Shown here one piece after another: positions 46,847 through 58,802 of a stretch of DNA of 64,000 nt. How positions within the stretch are numbered: the stretch's first letter is position 1; each line of letters starts with the position of its first letter. Position numbers and translations under genes: made by a program. Origin of the DNA: an uncultured Solobacterium sp. (GTDB lineage Bacteria > Bacillota_I > Bacilli_A > Erysipelotrichales > Erysipelotrichaceae); the NCBI GenBank assembly GCA_900552125.1, contig URYK01000011.1, positions 12,564-76,563 of the forward strand. The letters run 5' to 3'. Under the pieces are notes generated by a model. It made no database searches, was not told the origin of the DNA, and worked only from the letters and a program-made list of their open reading frames with translations.

Positions 46847-48400
46847 ATGAGTATAGTAACAGTAGAAAATATTTCTCATAGTTTTGGAGGAAGACAAATT
46901 TTAGAAAATGTATCTTTTCGTTTATTAAGTGGAGAACATGTAGGTTTAATAGGGGCAAATGGTGAAGGTAAATCTACCTTTTTGAATATATTGACTGGTA
47001 AACTGATTCCTGAAGAAGGGAAAGTGTCCTGGTGTCGTCGTATTACGAGAGGATATCTTGATCAGCATACAGTCTTAGAGAAAGGTAAAACAATTCTTGA
47101 TGTTTTACATGATGCTTTTTCTTATCTTTTTGAATTAGAAAAAGAAATGATGCAGAAGTATGAAGAAATGTCTGATTGCGATGAAACAAGGATGGAAGTA
47201 TTATTACAGGATGTTGGAGAAATTCAGGATATTCTAGAACATAGCGGATTTTATATGATAGATGCGAAAATTCAGGAAGTTGCGCAAGGACTAGGCTTAA
47301 TGGATATTGGTCTTGATAAAGATGTTTCCATGTTGAGCGGAGGGCAGCGTTCTAAAGTTTTATTGTGTAAGCTTTTATTAGAAAATCCGATGATCTTGAT
47401 TTTAGATGAGCCCACGAACTATTTAGATGAAGAACATATTACCTGGTTAAAGAACTTTTTATCATCATATGAACATGCCTTTATTTTAGTTTCTCATGAT
47501 ATTCCTTTCTTAAATAGTGTAGTTAACATTATCTATCATGTTGAAAATTGTGAATTGACACGATATGTAGGAGATTATGATTATTTCCTTGAACAATATG
47601 CATTAAAGAAACGTCAGCAGGAAGCAGCATATGAAAAACAACAGAAGGAAATTGCAGATCTAAAAGACTTTATTGCCCGTAATAAAGCACGAGTAGCTAC
47701 ACGTAACATGGCTCATTCTCGTCAGAAGAAGCTTGATAAAATGGAACTGATCGAAAAGGTAAAGGAAAAAGTGAAACCTAGCTTTGAATTTCAGTCTGAT
47801 CGAGCAAGCGGACGTGTTGTGTTTGATGCGAAGGATTTAGTAATCGGTTATGATGAGCCTCTAACTAAACCAATGAATTTACAGTTAGAAAGAAATAAAA
47901 AAGTCGCCATCAAAGGAGTAAATGGCTTAGGAAAAACAACATTATTAAAAACATTAATGGGGATAATACCAGGAGTCAGCGGTCATGTTGAGGTGGATCC
48001 TTATGCAACGATTGGCTTCTTTGAGCAAGAAGTAGCAGGAGAGCGTCAAACTGCTTTGGATTATTTCTGGAAAGAATACCCTGCATTAAATAATGGAGAA
48101 GCACGTGCAGCTCTAGCAAAATGCGGCTTAACTACCGATCACATTGAATCTAGCATGTATGTGTTGTCAGGAGGAGAACAGGCTAAGGTACGATTATGTG
48201 TTGTGATGAATAAAGCACATAATGTTCTTGTGCTAGATGAGCCTACAAATCATTTAGATGTGGATGCTAAAGATGAGTTAAAACGGGCTTTAAAAGAATA
48301 CAAAGGAACGATTTTACTAGTTTCTCATGATCCAGACTTTTATGAAGGATTAGTAGATGAAATTTGGAATTTAGAAGAATGGACAACGAAAATCTTATAA
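46847..48400 (+). CDS. ABC-F family ATPase
   Basis: A 517-residue protein with two ABC domains and no membrane segment. Domain 1: 'GLIGANGEGKSTFLNIL', 'LSGGQRSKVLL', 'LILDEPTNYLDEEH'. A charged helical linker ('EQYALKKRQQEAAYEKQQKE') precedes domain 2: 'GVNGLGKTTLL', 'LSGGEQAKVRL', 'LVLDEPTNHLDVDA'. ABC-F proteins act on ribosomes; some protect against antibiotics, others (EttA, YfmR types) help translation. I cannot tell which here. GAAGGAGTG lies upstream of the ATG. Confidence 0.92.
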   Translation: MSIVTVENISHSFGGRQILENVSFRLLSGEHVGLIGANGEGKSTFLNILTGKLIPEEGKVSWCRRITRGYLDQHTVLEKGKTILDVLHDAFSYLFELEKEMMQKYEEMSDCDETRMEVLLQDVGEIQDILEHSGFYMIDAKIQEVAQGLGLMDIGLDKDVSMLSGGQRSKVLLCKLLLENPMILILDEPTNYLDEEHITWLKNFLSSYEHAFILVSHDIPFLNSVVNIIYHVENCELTRYVGDYDYFLEQYALKKRQQEAAYEKQQKEIADLKDFIARNKARVATRNMAHSRQKKLDKMELIEKVKEKVKPSFEFQSDRASGRVVFDAKDLVIGYDEPLTKPMNLQLERNKKVAIKGVNGLGKTTLLKTLMGIIPGVSGHVEVDPYATIGFFEQEVAGERQTALDYFWKEYPALNNGEARAALAKCGLTTDHIESSMYVLSGGEQAKVRLCVVMNKAHNVLVLDEPTNHLDVDAKDELKRALKEYKGTILLVSHDPDFYEGLVDEIWNLEEWTTKIL

Positions 48401-48407
48401 GATATAT

Positions 48408-48441
48408 AAAAACGAAGCACTTGATAACGTACTTCGTTTTT
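48408..48441. terminator. Bidirectional terminator between the ABC-F gene and plsY
   Basis: AAAAACGAAG (48408-48417) pairs with CTTCGTTTTT (48432-48441). Confidence 0.8.
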
Positions 48442-48442
48442 A

Positions 48443-49054
48443 TTATAGCCATGAAACTTTGTTTTCAGTTCCATTTTTTATTTTTATAATGTTTCCTCTA
48501 TGTCGATAGACAACTAATATTGTTAATAACCAGCTGGCAATGATAATTTCTACTCCATTATGAATCTGCATATAAGTAATAAACACACTGCTTACAAAGG
48601 CAGCTACCATACTGGATAAAGAAACCATTTTACTGATATATAAAACAATTAAGAATCCAATCAATGGAATGAAAAAATACCATGCATTTTGGAAAGTAAA
48701 AATAGATGTAGATAGAAGGAAACCAAACATTGTCGCAACTGCTTTACCGCCTCTAAAACCAGCAAAGATTGGATAACAGTGTCCAAATGCTGCGGCAAAA
48801 CCTGCCCAAATACTTGCGTTCTGATCAAAACAGGAAACTATGCCAACTGCAACAACGACTTTTAAAACATCGCATACTATAACAGAAATACCTGCTTTTT
48901 TTCCTAATACACGTCCTGCATTTGTTCCTCCTAAATTACCGCTTCCATAATTACGAACATCTGTTTTATAGAACAATTTTCCTATTACCAAAGCAAATGG
49001 AATGGAACCTAATAGATAACCTAAACCAAGATACCAGATCCAGTTGATATTCAT
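48443..49054 (-). CDS. plsY: Glycerol-3-phosphate acyltransferase PlsY
   Basis: A 203-residue membrane enzyme with about five helices and the three PlsY motifs: 'GYLLGSIPFALVIGK', 'NYGSGNLGGTNAGRVLGK' and 'FRGGKAVATMFG'. It transfers acyl groups from acyl phosphate to glycerol-3-phosphate, the first step of phospholipid synthesis. GAGGTG precedes ATG 49054. plsY divergent from parE-parC is a common Bacillota arrangement. Confidence 0.95.
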   Translation of the reverse strand: MNINWIWYLGLGYLLGSIPFALVIGKLFYKTDVRNYGSGNLGGTNAGRVLGKKAGISVIVCDVLKVVVAVGIVSCFDQNASIWAGFAAAFGHCYPIFAGFRGGKAVATMFGFLLSTSIFTFQNAWYFFIPLIGFLIVLYISKMVSLSSMVAAFVSSVFITYMQIHNGVEIIIASWLLTILVVYRHRGNIIKIKNGTENKVSWL

Positions 49055-49110
49055 TGTATTCACCTCATTTTTATAACATATATATTTTAGCATTTTAACC
49101 TATATTGTAA

Positions 49111-53636
<4,526 letters not shown>

Positions 53637-53740
53637 GTATATGAAGAAAGTATCAGAAATGATGCTTTTTTTGTATACAAAGGAAAAAATATAAAATATA
53701 CTATTAGATATATCAAGAAAAAATAAGGGGTAGAATAAGT

Positions 53741-54049
53741 ATGCAAGAGAAAGTAAGAGAATTCATTGAAGAATATGCATTAAGCTGTAATGAAAAAATA
53801 CGTTATATTGATTTGGTTAGTGAAATAGGTGAATTAGGAAAAGAAATCCTAAGACAAACAGATTATGGAGAAAAACATTATCAAGTAAATGAAACAAGTG
53901 TGGAAGAAATGGGAGATTGTTTGTTCTCCATTTTGGCTTTATGCTGTGAAATGAATATAAATGCTAATGATGCGTTAAATTATGCGATGAATAAATATAA
54001 AAAGCGTTATATATCTACAGGAACGATTAGTTCAAATGGTAAGGAGTAA
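53741..54049 (+). CDS. MazG-like nucleotide pyrophosphohydrolase
   Basis: A 102-residue all-helical protein with MazG metal motifs: 'LVSEIGELGKEI' (ExxE) and 'VEEMGDCLFSILALC' (ExxD). Such small enzymes usually hydrolyse non-canonical NTPs. The substrate is unknown. The stop lies a few bases before the next gene's start, so they are likely cotranscribed. Confidence 0.82.
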   Translation: MQEKVREFIEEYALSCNEKIRYIDLVSEIGELGKEILRQTDYGEKHYQVNETSVEEMGDCLFSILALCCEMNINANDALNYAMNKYKKRYISTGTISSNGKE

Positions 54050-54053
54050 AATA

Positions 54054-54608
54054 ATGAATAAATTGAAAGAGTGGACAAAAGATGGCTTTGTGTTAAGACC
54101 TGCAAAGATAGAAGATGCGCAAGAGTATTATGAACATAATTTTAATCCTTTAGATAGAGAAATAGTTAGATTAACAGGAAGCAGATCAGATTTTTCTCGT
54201 AATGAAGTGATTAACCATTTTAAGAATTGTATTCATTCAAAAGATCGATATGATTTTGTTCTTGTATCTATAGATGGTCATATTATTGGAGAAAGTGTTC
54301 TTAATGAGATAGATGAAGATTTAAGAAGTGCTAACTTTCGAATTTGTATATTTCATCGTGATGATTGTAATAAAGGAATTGGTTCATGGATGATTGAAAA
54401 AACATTGGAATTTGCTTTTGAAGATATAAAACTTCATCGAGTAGAACTAGATGTGTATTCATTTAATCAACGAGCAATTCATGCATATGAAAAAGCAGGC
54501 TTTAAGCATGAAGGAGTATTAAGGGATGCTATTATACATGGAGAAACTTATGCAGATGTTATCTTAATGGCAATTTTAGAGAATGAGTGGATAAAAACTA
54601 AGGATTAG
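54054..54608 (+). CDS. GNAT-family acetyltransferase (RimJ/RimL-like)
   Basis: A 184-residue GNAT protein: 'DGFVLRPAKIEDAQEYYEHNFN', the CoA loop at 'DDCNKGIGSWMIEKTLEFAF', then 'HRVELDVYSFNQRAIHAYEKAGFKHEGVLRDAI', which is typical of ribosomal-protein-type acetyltransferases. ATG 54054 follows AAGGAG. It is the last gene before the accessory region. Confidence 0.87.
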   Translation: MNKLKEWTKDGFVLRPAKIEDAQEYYEHNFNPLDREIVRLTGSRSDFSRNEVINHFKNCIHSKDRYDFVLVSIDGHIIGESVLNEIDEDLRSANFRICIFHRDDCNKGIGSWMIEKTLEFAFEDIKLHRVELDVYSFNQRAIHAYEKAGFKHEGVLRDAIIHGETYADVILMAILENEWIKTKD

Positions 54609-54628
54609 GCTTAATTAAACAAAATATA

Positions 54629-55077
54629 TGAAACAATCTGAATTATTAAAAACAATCGCATCTCTTACTCCTTACTGCCATAAGAAAACAAAGATGATAA
54701 AAAAGGATTTAATGTGGAAAGCAGTTATATCAATGCAAAGAATGTAAATATGTCTTCACATATAATTCTCATACAATTACGATGTATTCTAAAATTTAAA
54801 GAAGCATGTTTGTACAGATTGTATTGGATACCTTAAGTTGCGTTCCAATCAAACAAATGGCAGCTGATTTAAATTTATCTATTTCCTGTATTTTGAAAAT
54901 CGTCATAAGATCTTATGTGCTTTAGAAAAACTATTAACTATAGAAAAGCAAAAACTAAGCGGTACGATTGAAATTGATGAAACCTTTATTTTGGAAAGTC
55001 AGAAAGGATCAAAAAATAGAGAAAGAAGGACTCGCAAAAGACAGAAATGGGTAGGACAAATCATTATAGATAAATAA
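54629..55077 (+). pseudogene. Decayed IS1595-like transposase
   Basis: Several frames must be joined to read a transposase. A zinc-ribbon-like piece 'YQCKECKYVFTYNSHTI' is followed by 'VPIKQMAADLNLSIS', 'NRHKILCALEKLL' and 'LSGTIEIDETFILESQKG', the last resembling the first catalytic Asp block of IS1595-type DDE transposases. Stops and frameshifts separate them, and the C-terminal catalytic half is missing. No terminal inverted repeats were found. It shows that a mobile element once sat beside the recombinase. Confidence 0.7.
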
Positions 55078-55160
55078 ATATTATTAACATTTTTAAACTG
55101 ATACTTTTATCAAGGTAATTAGCATTAAGAATAAGACATAAATGTTCAAAAATTATATTG

Positions 55161-55169
55161 TGATATAAT
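55161..55169 (+). promoter_or_regulatory. Extended -10 promoter of the recombinase gene
   Basis: TGATATAAT, 36 bases before the ATG at 55205; no good -35 box. Confidence 0.55.
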
Positions 55170-55204
55170 ACCTCTATGTGAAAAATATAGATTGGAGAAA
55201 GAAT

Positions 55205-56026
55205 ATGGATAACACATTAATTGAACAGTTTATGAATTACTTAATAGATGCTGAAAAAAGTCAGCATACGATTGAAAAATATCGAAGAGATATTCACTCA
55301 TTTTATCTGTTTTTAAATAATAGAGATTTAGATAAAAAAGCAGTAAGAGAATATAAAGAATATTTAATAGAACATTATGCTCCGAGATCAGTCAATTCCA
55401 TGTTAACAGCATTGAATTCTTTTTTTTCGTTCATTGGTAGACTGGAGTTAAAAATAAAGATGATAAAAATACAAAAGAAAATCTTTTTAGAAGAAACAAA
55501 GAACCTAACAAAAGAGGAGTATAAAAGATTAGTGAATGCAACTAAAAATGATATGCGGATGCAGTTAATAATTGAGACTTTATGTTCAACAGGCATGAGA
55601 GTAAGTGAATTGAAATATATTACTGCAGAGAATTATGAAAAAGGCATAATAAATGTATACAATAAAGGAAAACAAAGAACGATATTCTTACCTAAGAAAC
55701 TGATACAGAAAATGAGAATCTTTGTTCTTAGAAAACAGATTAAGAAGGGAATGATTTTCACTACAAAAAGTGGAAAGAGCATTGATAGAGTTGCAATCTG
55801 GAGAAAGATGAAAAAAATCTGCAAGAAAGCAGATGTATATGCCGGTAAGGTTTTTCCTCATAATTTAAGACATCTTTATGCAAAAACATATTACTGCATA
55901 AAAAATGATTTATCGAAACTAGCAGATTTATTGGGACACAGCAGTATTGACACAACAAGAATTTATATCATGGATGACAGCAGCAAGCACCTTCAGGATA
56001 TAGAAATAATGGATCTGGTCATATAA
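55205..56026 (+). CDS. Small tyrosine recombinase, Xer-like; candidate DNA invertase
   Basis: A 273-residue tyrosine recombinase. The N-terminal SAM-like DNA-binding domain (1-90) includes 'KSQHTIEKYRRDIHSFYLFL'. The catalytic domain has Arg132 in 'STGMRVSEL', His219 and Arg222 in 'HNLRH', His245 in 'LLGHSSIDTT' and the nucleophile Tyr254 in 'TRIYI', so all key residues are present. No accessory N-terminal phage-type arm domain is seen. Size and lack of extra domains fit Xer or phase-variation recombinases such as C. difficile RecV rather than phage integrases. The start is ATG 55205, with GGAGA upstream. A dif-like site begins 12 bases after the stop. Confidence 0.9.
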   Translation: MDNTLIEQFMNYLIDAEKSQHTIEKYRRDIHSFYLFLNNRDLDKKAVREYKEYLIEHYAPRSVNSMLTALNSFFSFIGRLELKIKMIKIQKKIFLEETKNLTKEEYKRLVNATKNDMRMQLIIETLCSTGMRVSELKYITAENYEKGIINVYNKGKQRTIFLPKKLIQKMRIFVLRKQIKKGMIFTTKSGKSIDRVAIWRKMKKICKKADVYAGKVFPHNLRHLYAKTYYCIKNDLSKLADLLGHSSIDTTRIYIMDDSSKHLQDIEIMDLVI

Positions 56027-56038
56027 GACTAAAATAAA

Positions 56039-56066
56039 ATACAACATAATAAATATTATGTTGTAT
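56039..56066 (+). repeat. dif-like recombination site, left copy; also hairpin with T tract
   Basis: 28 bases with Xer layout: arm ATACAACATAA, core TAAATA, arm TTATGTTGTAT. The arms are exact inverted repeats and the core is asymmetric, which sets orientation. The right arm resembles the XerD-binding half of bacterial dif sites (TTATGTT). Six T follow at 56068-56073, so as RNA it would also act as a terminator for the recombinase mRNA. Confidence 0.75.
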
Positions 56067-56107
56067 ATTTTTTGCCATAAACGACTTTAAAACTTCCTTA
56101 TATATTT

Positions 56108-56136
56108 TTTATACAATATTTTCCATGATTTGTAAA
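56108..56136 (-). promoter_or_regulatory. Promoter inside the invertible segment, now facing left
   Basis: On the minus strand TTTACA (56136-56131) and TATAAA (56113-56108) are exactly 17 bases apart. As oriented, it would make RNA antisense to the recombinase gene. After inversion it would lie near 56189-56217 on the plus strand. Confidence 0.6.
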
Positions 56137-56258
56137 CAAAAATGTAATATTTATGAGATAAAATATAATATTTTATTTATTTACAAAAAAAATATAACAG
56201 AATAAAGATACGAATTTTCTATTTTTATCTTTGAAAATTAGATTATTCGTGTTTTTTT

Positions 56259-56286
56259 GTGCAACATAATATTTATTATGTTGTAT
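56259..56286 (-). repeat. dif-like recombination site, right copy (inverted)
   Basis: Arm GTGCAACATAA, core TATTTA, arm TTATGTTGTAT. The core is the exact reverse complement of the left copy's core, and 25 contiguous bases (56262-56286) match 56039-56063 in reverse complement. Only the inner arm end differs (GTG versus ATA). This is an inverted, not direct, pair. Confidence 0.75.
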
Positions 56287-56988
56287 ATCCAGTAATCGGT
56301 GCTATAGCCAAAATGCTTTATCTCTTTCATCAGAAGGGAGATGATGCTAATTATAGTGTTACGTTCCAAAACAGGTTATTGTGCAGATAGAATGCGAAAG
56401 TCAATTGAAATGATGAGAGAGTAAAAAATTCATCTATTTGAGATTCTTACACTCATTTAATACTACCTTTTAGTATATAAATGAAGTGATTGAATGAAAT
56501 AGGTCTATCTATGTTCTGAATCAAGTATTGGGTCATATTATATCAGGGCGATAATTATCAATTTCCCTTTCTTGTATTCCTATAAGAACTAATAAACTAT
56601 CGCCCTGCACATTAAAATAAAAGTAGATGAATTTGGCAATAAAATCAAAAATTGTCTTTGAAAATAAAACAGATTGCTCATCTAATTCTATTAGTTACAT
56701 TATGAATGTAGTCTCATTTTGGTTTCTTATGGTCAGTATTATTACTTTTATTTGAAACAAATAAAGTCTCAACCTTCTATTTTTGACATTACATCACTGC
56801 CGTAACCACGGTTGCGATATTTGAATAATTAAAGGATCATATGGAAACAACAGTCTGTTTTCATAGACGAAAACTAAGCTATTCTATGATACTTCAATTT
56901 TAACCTAGGAACTTAAGGGAATATAAAAAAATTAAATCTGAATATAAGTAGTTAAAGAAGAACAAAGAAGATACAAAAGGAGAGAATT
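56287..56988. other. Long stretch without a recognised gene upstream of the surface-protein genes
   Basis: About 700 AT-rich bases. I see short coding-like fragments at 56290-56425 that I cannot identify, a small hairpin ATACTA/TAGTAT near 56460-56476, the GC-rich inverted repeat listed separately, and no convincing sigma-A promoter close to the surface-protein start. A consensus TTGACA at 56783 has no matching -10. It could be a long 5' leader of the surface-protein operon plus decayed DNA. Confidence 0.5.
56544..56607. repeat. GC-rich inverted repeat in the leader region
   Basis: CAGGGCGATA (56544-56553) and TATCGCCCTG (56598-56607) are perfect 10-base inverted repeats around 44 bases. Unusual GC content for its surroundings. 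It could be an RNA stem in the leader, the ends of a tiny mobile remnant, or another flippable piece. On the minus strand it reads as an open frame containing 'LLVLIGIQEREIDNYRPD', which I do not recognise. Confidence 0.6.
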
Positions 56989-58614
56989 ATGATGAAAAGT
57001 AACAAAAAATTATGTACTTTAGCTCTATCTTCAGCAGTGATCTTAGGGGGAACAATGATGATTCCTGCGCAAGGAATCCACGCTGAAGAATTAGGGTCAA
57101 ATCTTGTAGAAAATCAGACTAACACTACTGCAACTGTTACTACAGCTGAAGAATTTAAAACTGCTGTAGCCGACGCAAACGTTAAAGAAATACTTGTAAA
57201 AAACCCAATTGATATACACGATTCACTTACAATTAATGATAAAACTATTACGTCAAGCACTAGTGAAAGTAATGCTAATTTTTTGACATTCTTTAAAGGT
57301 GCAACATTCAATAATGTGACCGTTAACTCTGGTGCTAATGATAAATCAGCGATTCATATGTATAAATGTTCAGGTACATTTAACAATGTGACCATTAATC
57401 ATAATGGAGTAGGTGCCCCAATTATTGGAAATGGAGCTGAAAGTAAACTTACGTTTACAGGGAATGTGATTTTAAAATTAAATGAAGAATCTTGGTATGG
57501 GATAAATTTGGATAATGGCTCTACAGCAGATTTTACTGGTGCAACTTTAAGCGTTGATACACTATCCGCTACTCAATCAGCTGTTTGTGTTGAACGTGAA
57601 GCTGCTGTTAATGGTTTGGATATTTCTGTAGTGAAAACAGCAGATGGTCAAACAGCTTATGTACAGAGCAGTGATTTAGCACAATTTGTAGAAGCAAAAC
57701 AAGAAAAAGATGTTACTGAAGTAATCATTAATGAAGATGTAGAAATTAATGACTCATTTGTGATTAATGAAGAGATGACAATTACAGCAAACAATGGTGC
57801 TAAAATCTACACCAATAAGTTTGTAAAACCAGATAATGCAGTAACAGTAATGAATGGAATTTCTGTCGAATTCAATAATGTGGCAATTCAAACAGATAGC
57901 TCTGCTAAGAGTGGTTTGCATGTATATGGTGGTAAAGTTATAGCTAATAATTTGACAGTGGATAATACGGTAACCGATGGAGGTGCTGCAGTTATCGTAA
58001 ATAGTGGTTCTATAGATTTAAACGGAACAACAACATTCAATTTAGGTGAAAATTCTTGGGGTGGTATCAACCTTGATAATAGAATTACAGGAGGAAATAA
58101 TCCTTCAGTTAATATTGGAGAAAATGCAGTAATCAATGTCAAAGCTGATGGACAAAATGAAGTGAGTCTATATTACACGGATAAAGATTCTAACGTTACA
58201 CCAGACATTAAAGTTCCTGAAACAGTAAAAGTAACAATGAATGGAACAGAAGTTACTTTGGGTACAGATGGTGAAATTACAACTTCCATTCCATGGACAG
58301 ATCTAGAACCTTCAGAACCAGCAGTACCATTAACACCACTAGAACCATCTAAACCAATCGAAAAACCACAAAGTCCTGAAGAACCAACAACACCAACGGA
58401 TCCTGTAAAACCAATAACTCCAATTACGCCAGAAACACCTGCGGCTGATGATGAAACCAAAACACCAGCTAGTTCAGAAAAATCAACAGATGAAGAAGAT
58501 AAAACTCCAGATACAGGAACATATTCTAATGTATTATTGTTAGGATTTACATTTATCGTTTCAGCAATTGGAATGGTAGGAACAATTCTATTTAAACGCA
58601 GACATCAGAACTAA
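56989..58614 (+). CDS. Cell-wall-anchored surface protein with duplicated beta-helix-like module
   Basis: A 541-residue secreted protein. It has a signal peptide (about 1-32, ending 'GIHAEE'), then two related modules (about 45-215 and 225-405). Compare 'FNNVTINHNGVGAPIIGNGA ... ESWYGINLDNG' with 'ANNLTVDNTVTDGGAAVIVN ... NSWGGINLDNR'. These look like pectate-lyase-type right-handed beta-helix repeats. A proline-rich wall-spanning part (about 435-500) leads to the sorting signal TPDTG at 506-510, a hydrophobic helix and an RRHQN tail. Sortase should anchor it. ATG 56989 or 56992, after AAAGGAGAG. Likely adhesin; no enzyme site recognised. Confidence 0.85.
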   Translation: MMKSNKKLCTLALSSAVILGGTMMIPAQGIHAEELGSNLVENQTNTTATVTTAEEFKTAVADANVKEILVKNPIDIHDSLTINDKTITSSTSESNANFLTFFKGATFNNVTVNSGANDKSAIHMYKCSGTFNNVTINHNGVGAPIIGNGAESKLTFTGNVILKLNEESWYGINLDNGSTADFTGATLSVDTLSATQSAVCVEREAAVNGLDISVVKTADGQTAYVQSSDLAQFVEAKQEKDVTEVIINEDVEINDSFVINEEMTITANNGAKIYTNKFVKPDNAVTVMNGISVEFNNVAIQTDSSAKSGLHVYGGKVIANNLTVDNTVTDGGAAVIVNSGSIDLNGTTTFNLGENSWGGINLDNRITGGNNPSVNIGENAVINVKADGQNEVSLYYTDKDSNVTPDIKVPETVKVTMNGTEVTLGTDGEITTSIPWTDLEPSEPAVPLTPLEPSKPIEKPQSPEEPTTPTDPVKPITPITPETPAADDETKTPASSEKSTDEEDKTPDTGTYSNVLLLGFTFIVSAIGMVGTILFKRRHQN

Positions 58615-58716
58615 TTGAAGGAATTGAATAAGTTAGAATTGAAAATATATTCAACAAGAAGATAGGTAAAATAATCTTGTAGATAAATGTCTCGAAATAA
58701 AAATTTAATAAATAGG

Positions 58717-58734
58717 TGGGGCAGTTATGCCCCA
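58717..58734 (+). terminator. GC-rich hairpin between the two surface-protein genes
   Basis: TGGGGCA (58717-58723) pairs perfectly with TGCCCCA (58728-58734) over a GTTA loop. The following T tract is broken (TTTATGCTTTATTT), so it may be a partial terminator that lowers expression of the second gene. Confidence 0.6.
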
Positions 58735-58802
58735 TTTATGCTTTATTTGGCAAATGCATGATTTACTTTGAATTATATCATTTTAACTAAAAGGAGTAAA
58801 AT

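Larger units (their letters stand above)
56039..56286. other. Putative invertible DNA segment (phase-variation switch)
   Basis: Two dif-like sites in opposite orientation bound an AT-rich, non-coding stretch of about 200 bases next to a tyrosine recombinase. Recombination between inverted sites would flip it. It holds a promoter that currently reads leftward, away from the surface-protein genes. Flipping would point it rightward. In the present orientation I see no comparably good rightward promoter (only TTTACA-17-TAAAGA from 56180). Confidence 0.65.

Noticed and set aside
55205-56026. Recombinase as the integrase of a prophage
   Set aside because: It lacks a phage arm-binding domain, no phage structural genes follow, and the neighbouring sites are inverted, not direct att-type repeats. 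Element origin cannot be fully excluded because YopX-like debris lies to the right.
56039-56286. The two palindromes as just two transcription terminators
   Set aside because: The left copy does have a T tract, but the right copy has none on either strand, and the asymmetric cores are exact reverse complements, which terminators do not need.
56341-56424. A 27-codon frame starting MMLIIVLRSKTGYCADR
   Set aside because: GGGAG touches the ATG, leaving no proper spacing, and there is no known family; kept only as part of the unexplained leader.
56544-56607. Minus-strand 'LLVLIGIQEREIDNYRPD' as a fragment of an Rpn-type nuclease/transposase
   Set aside because: There is loose similarity to the central Rpn motif, but the flanking sequence does not match that family in any frame.
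57888-58460. Minus-strand frames inside the surface-protein gene
   Set aside because: Low-complexity shadows caused by the repetitive codons of the proline- and threonine-rich region.
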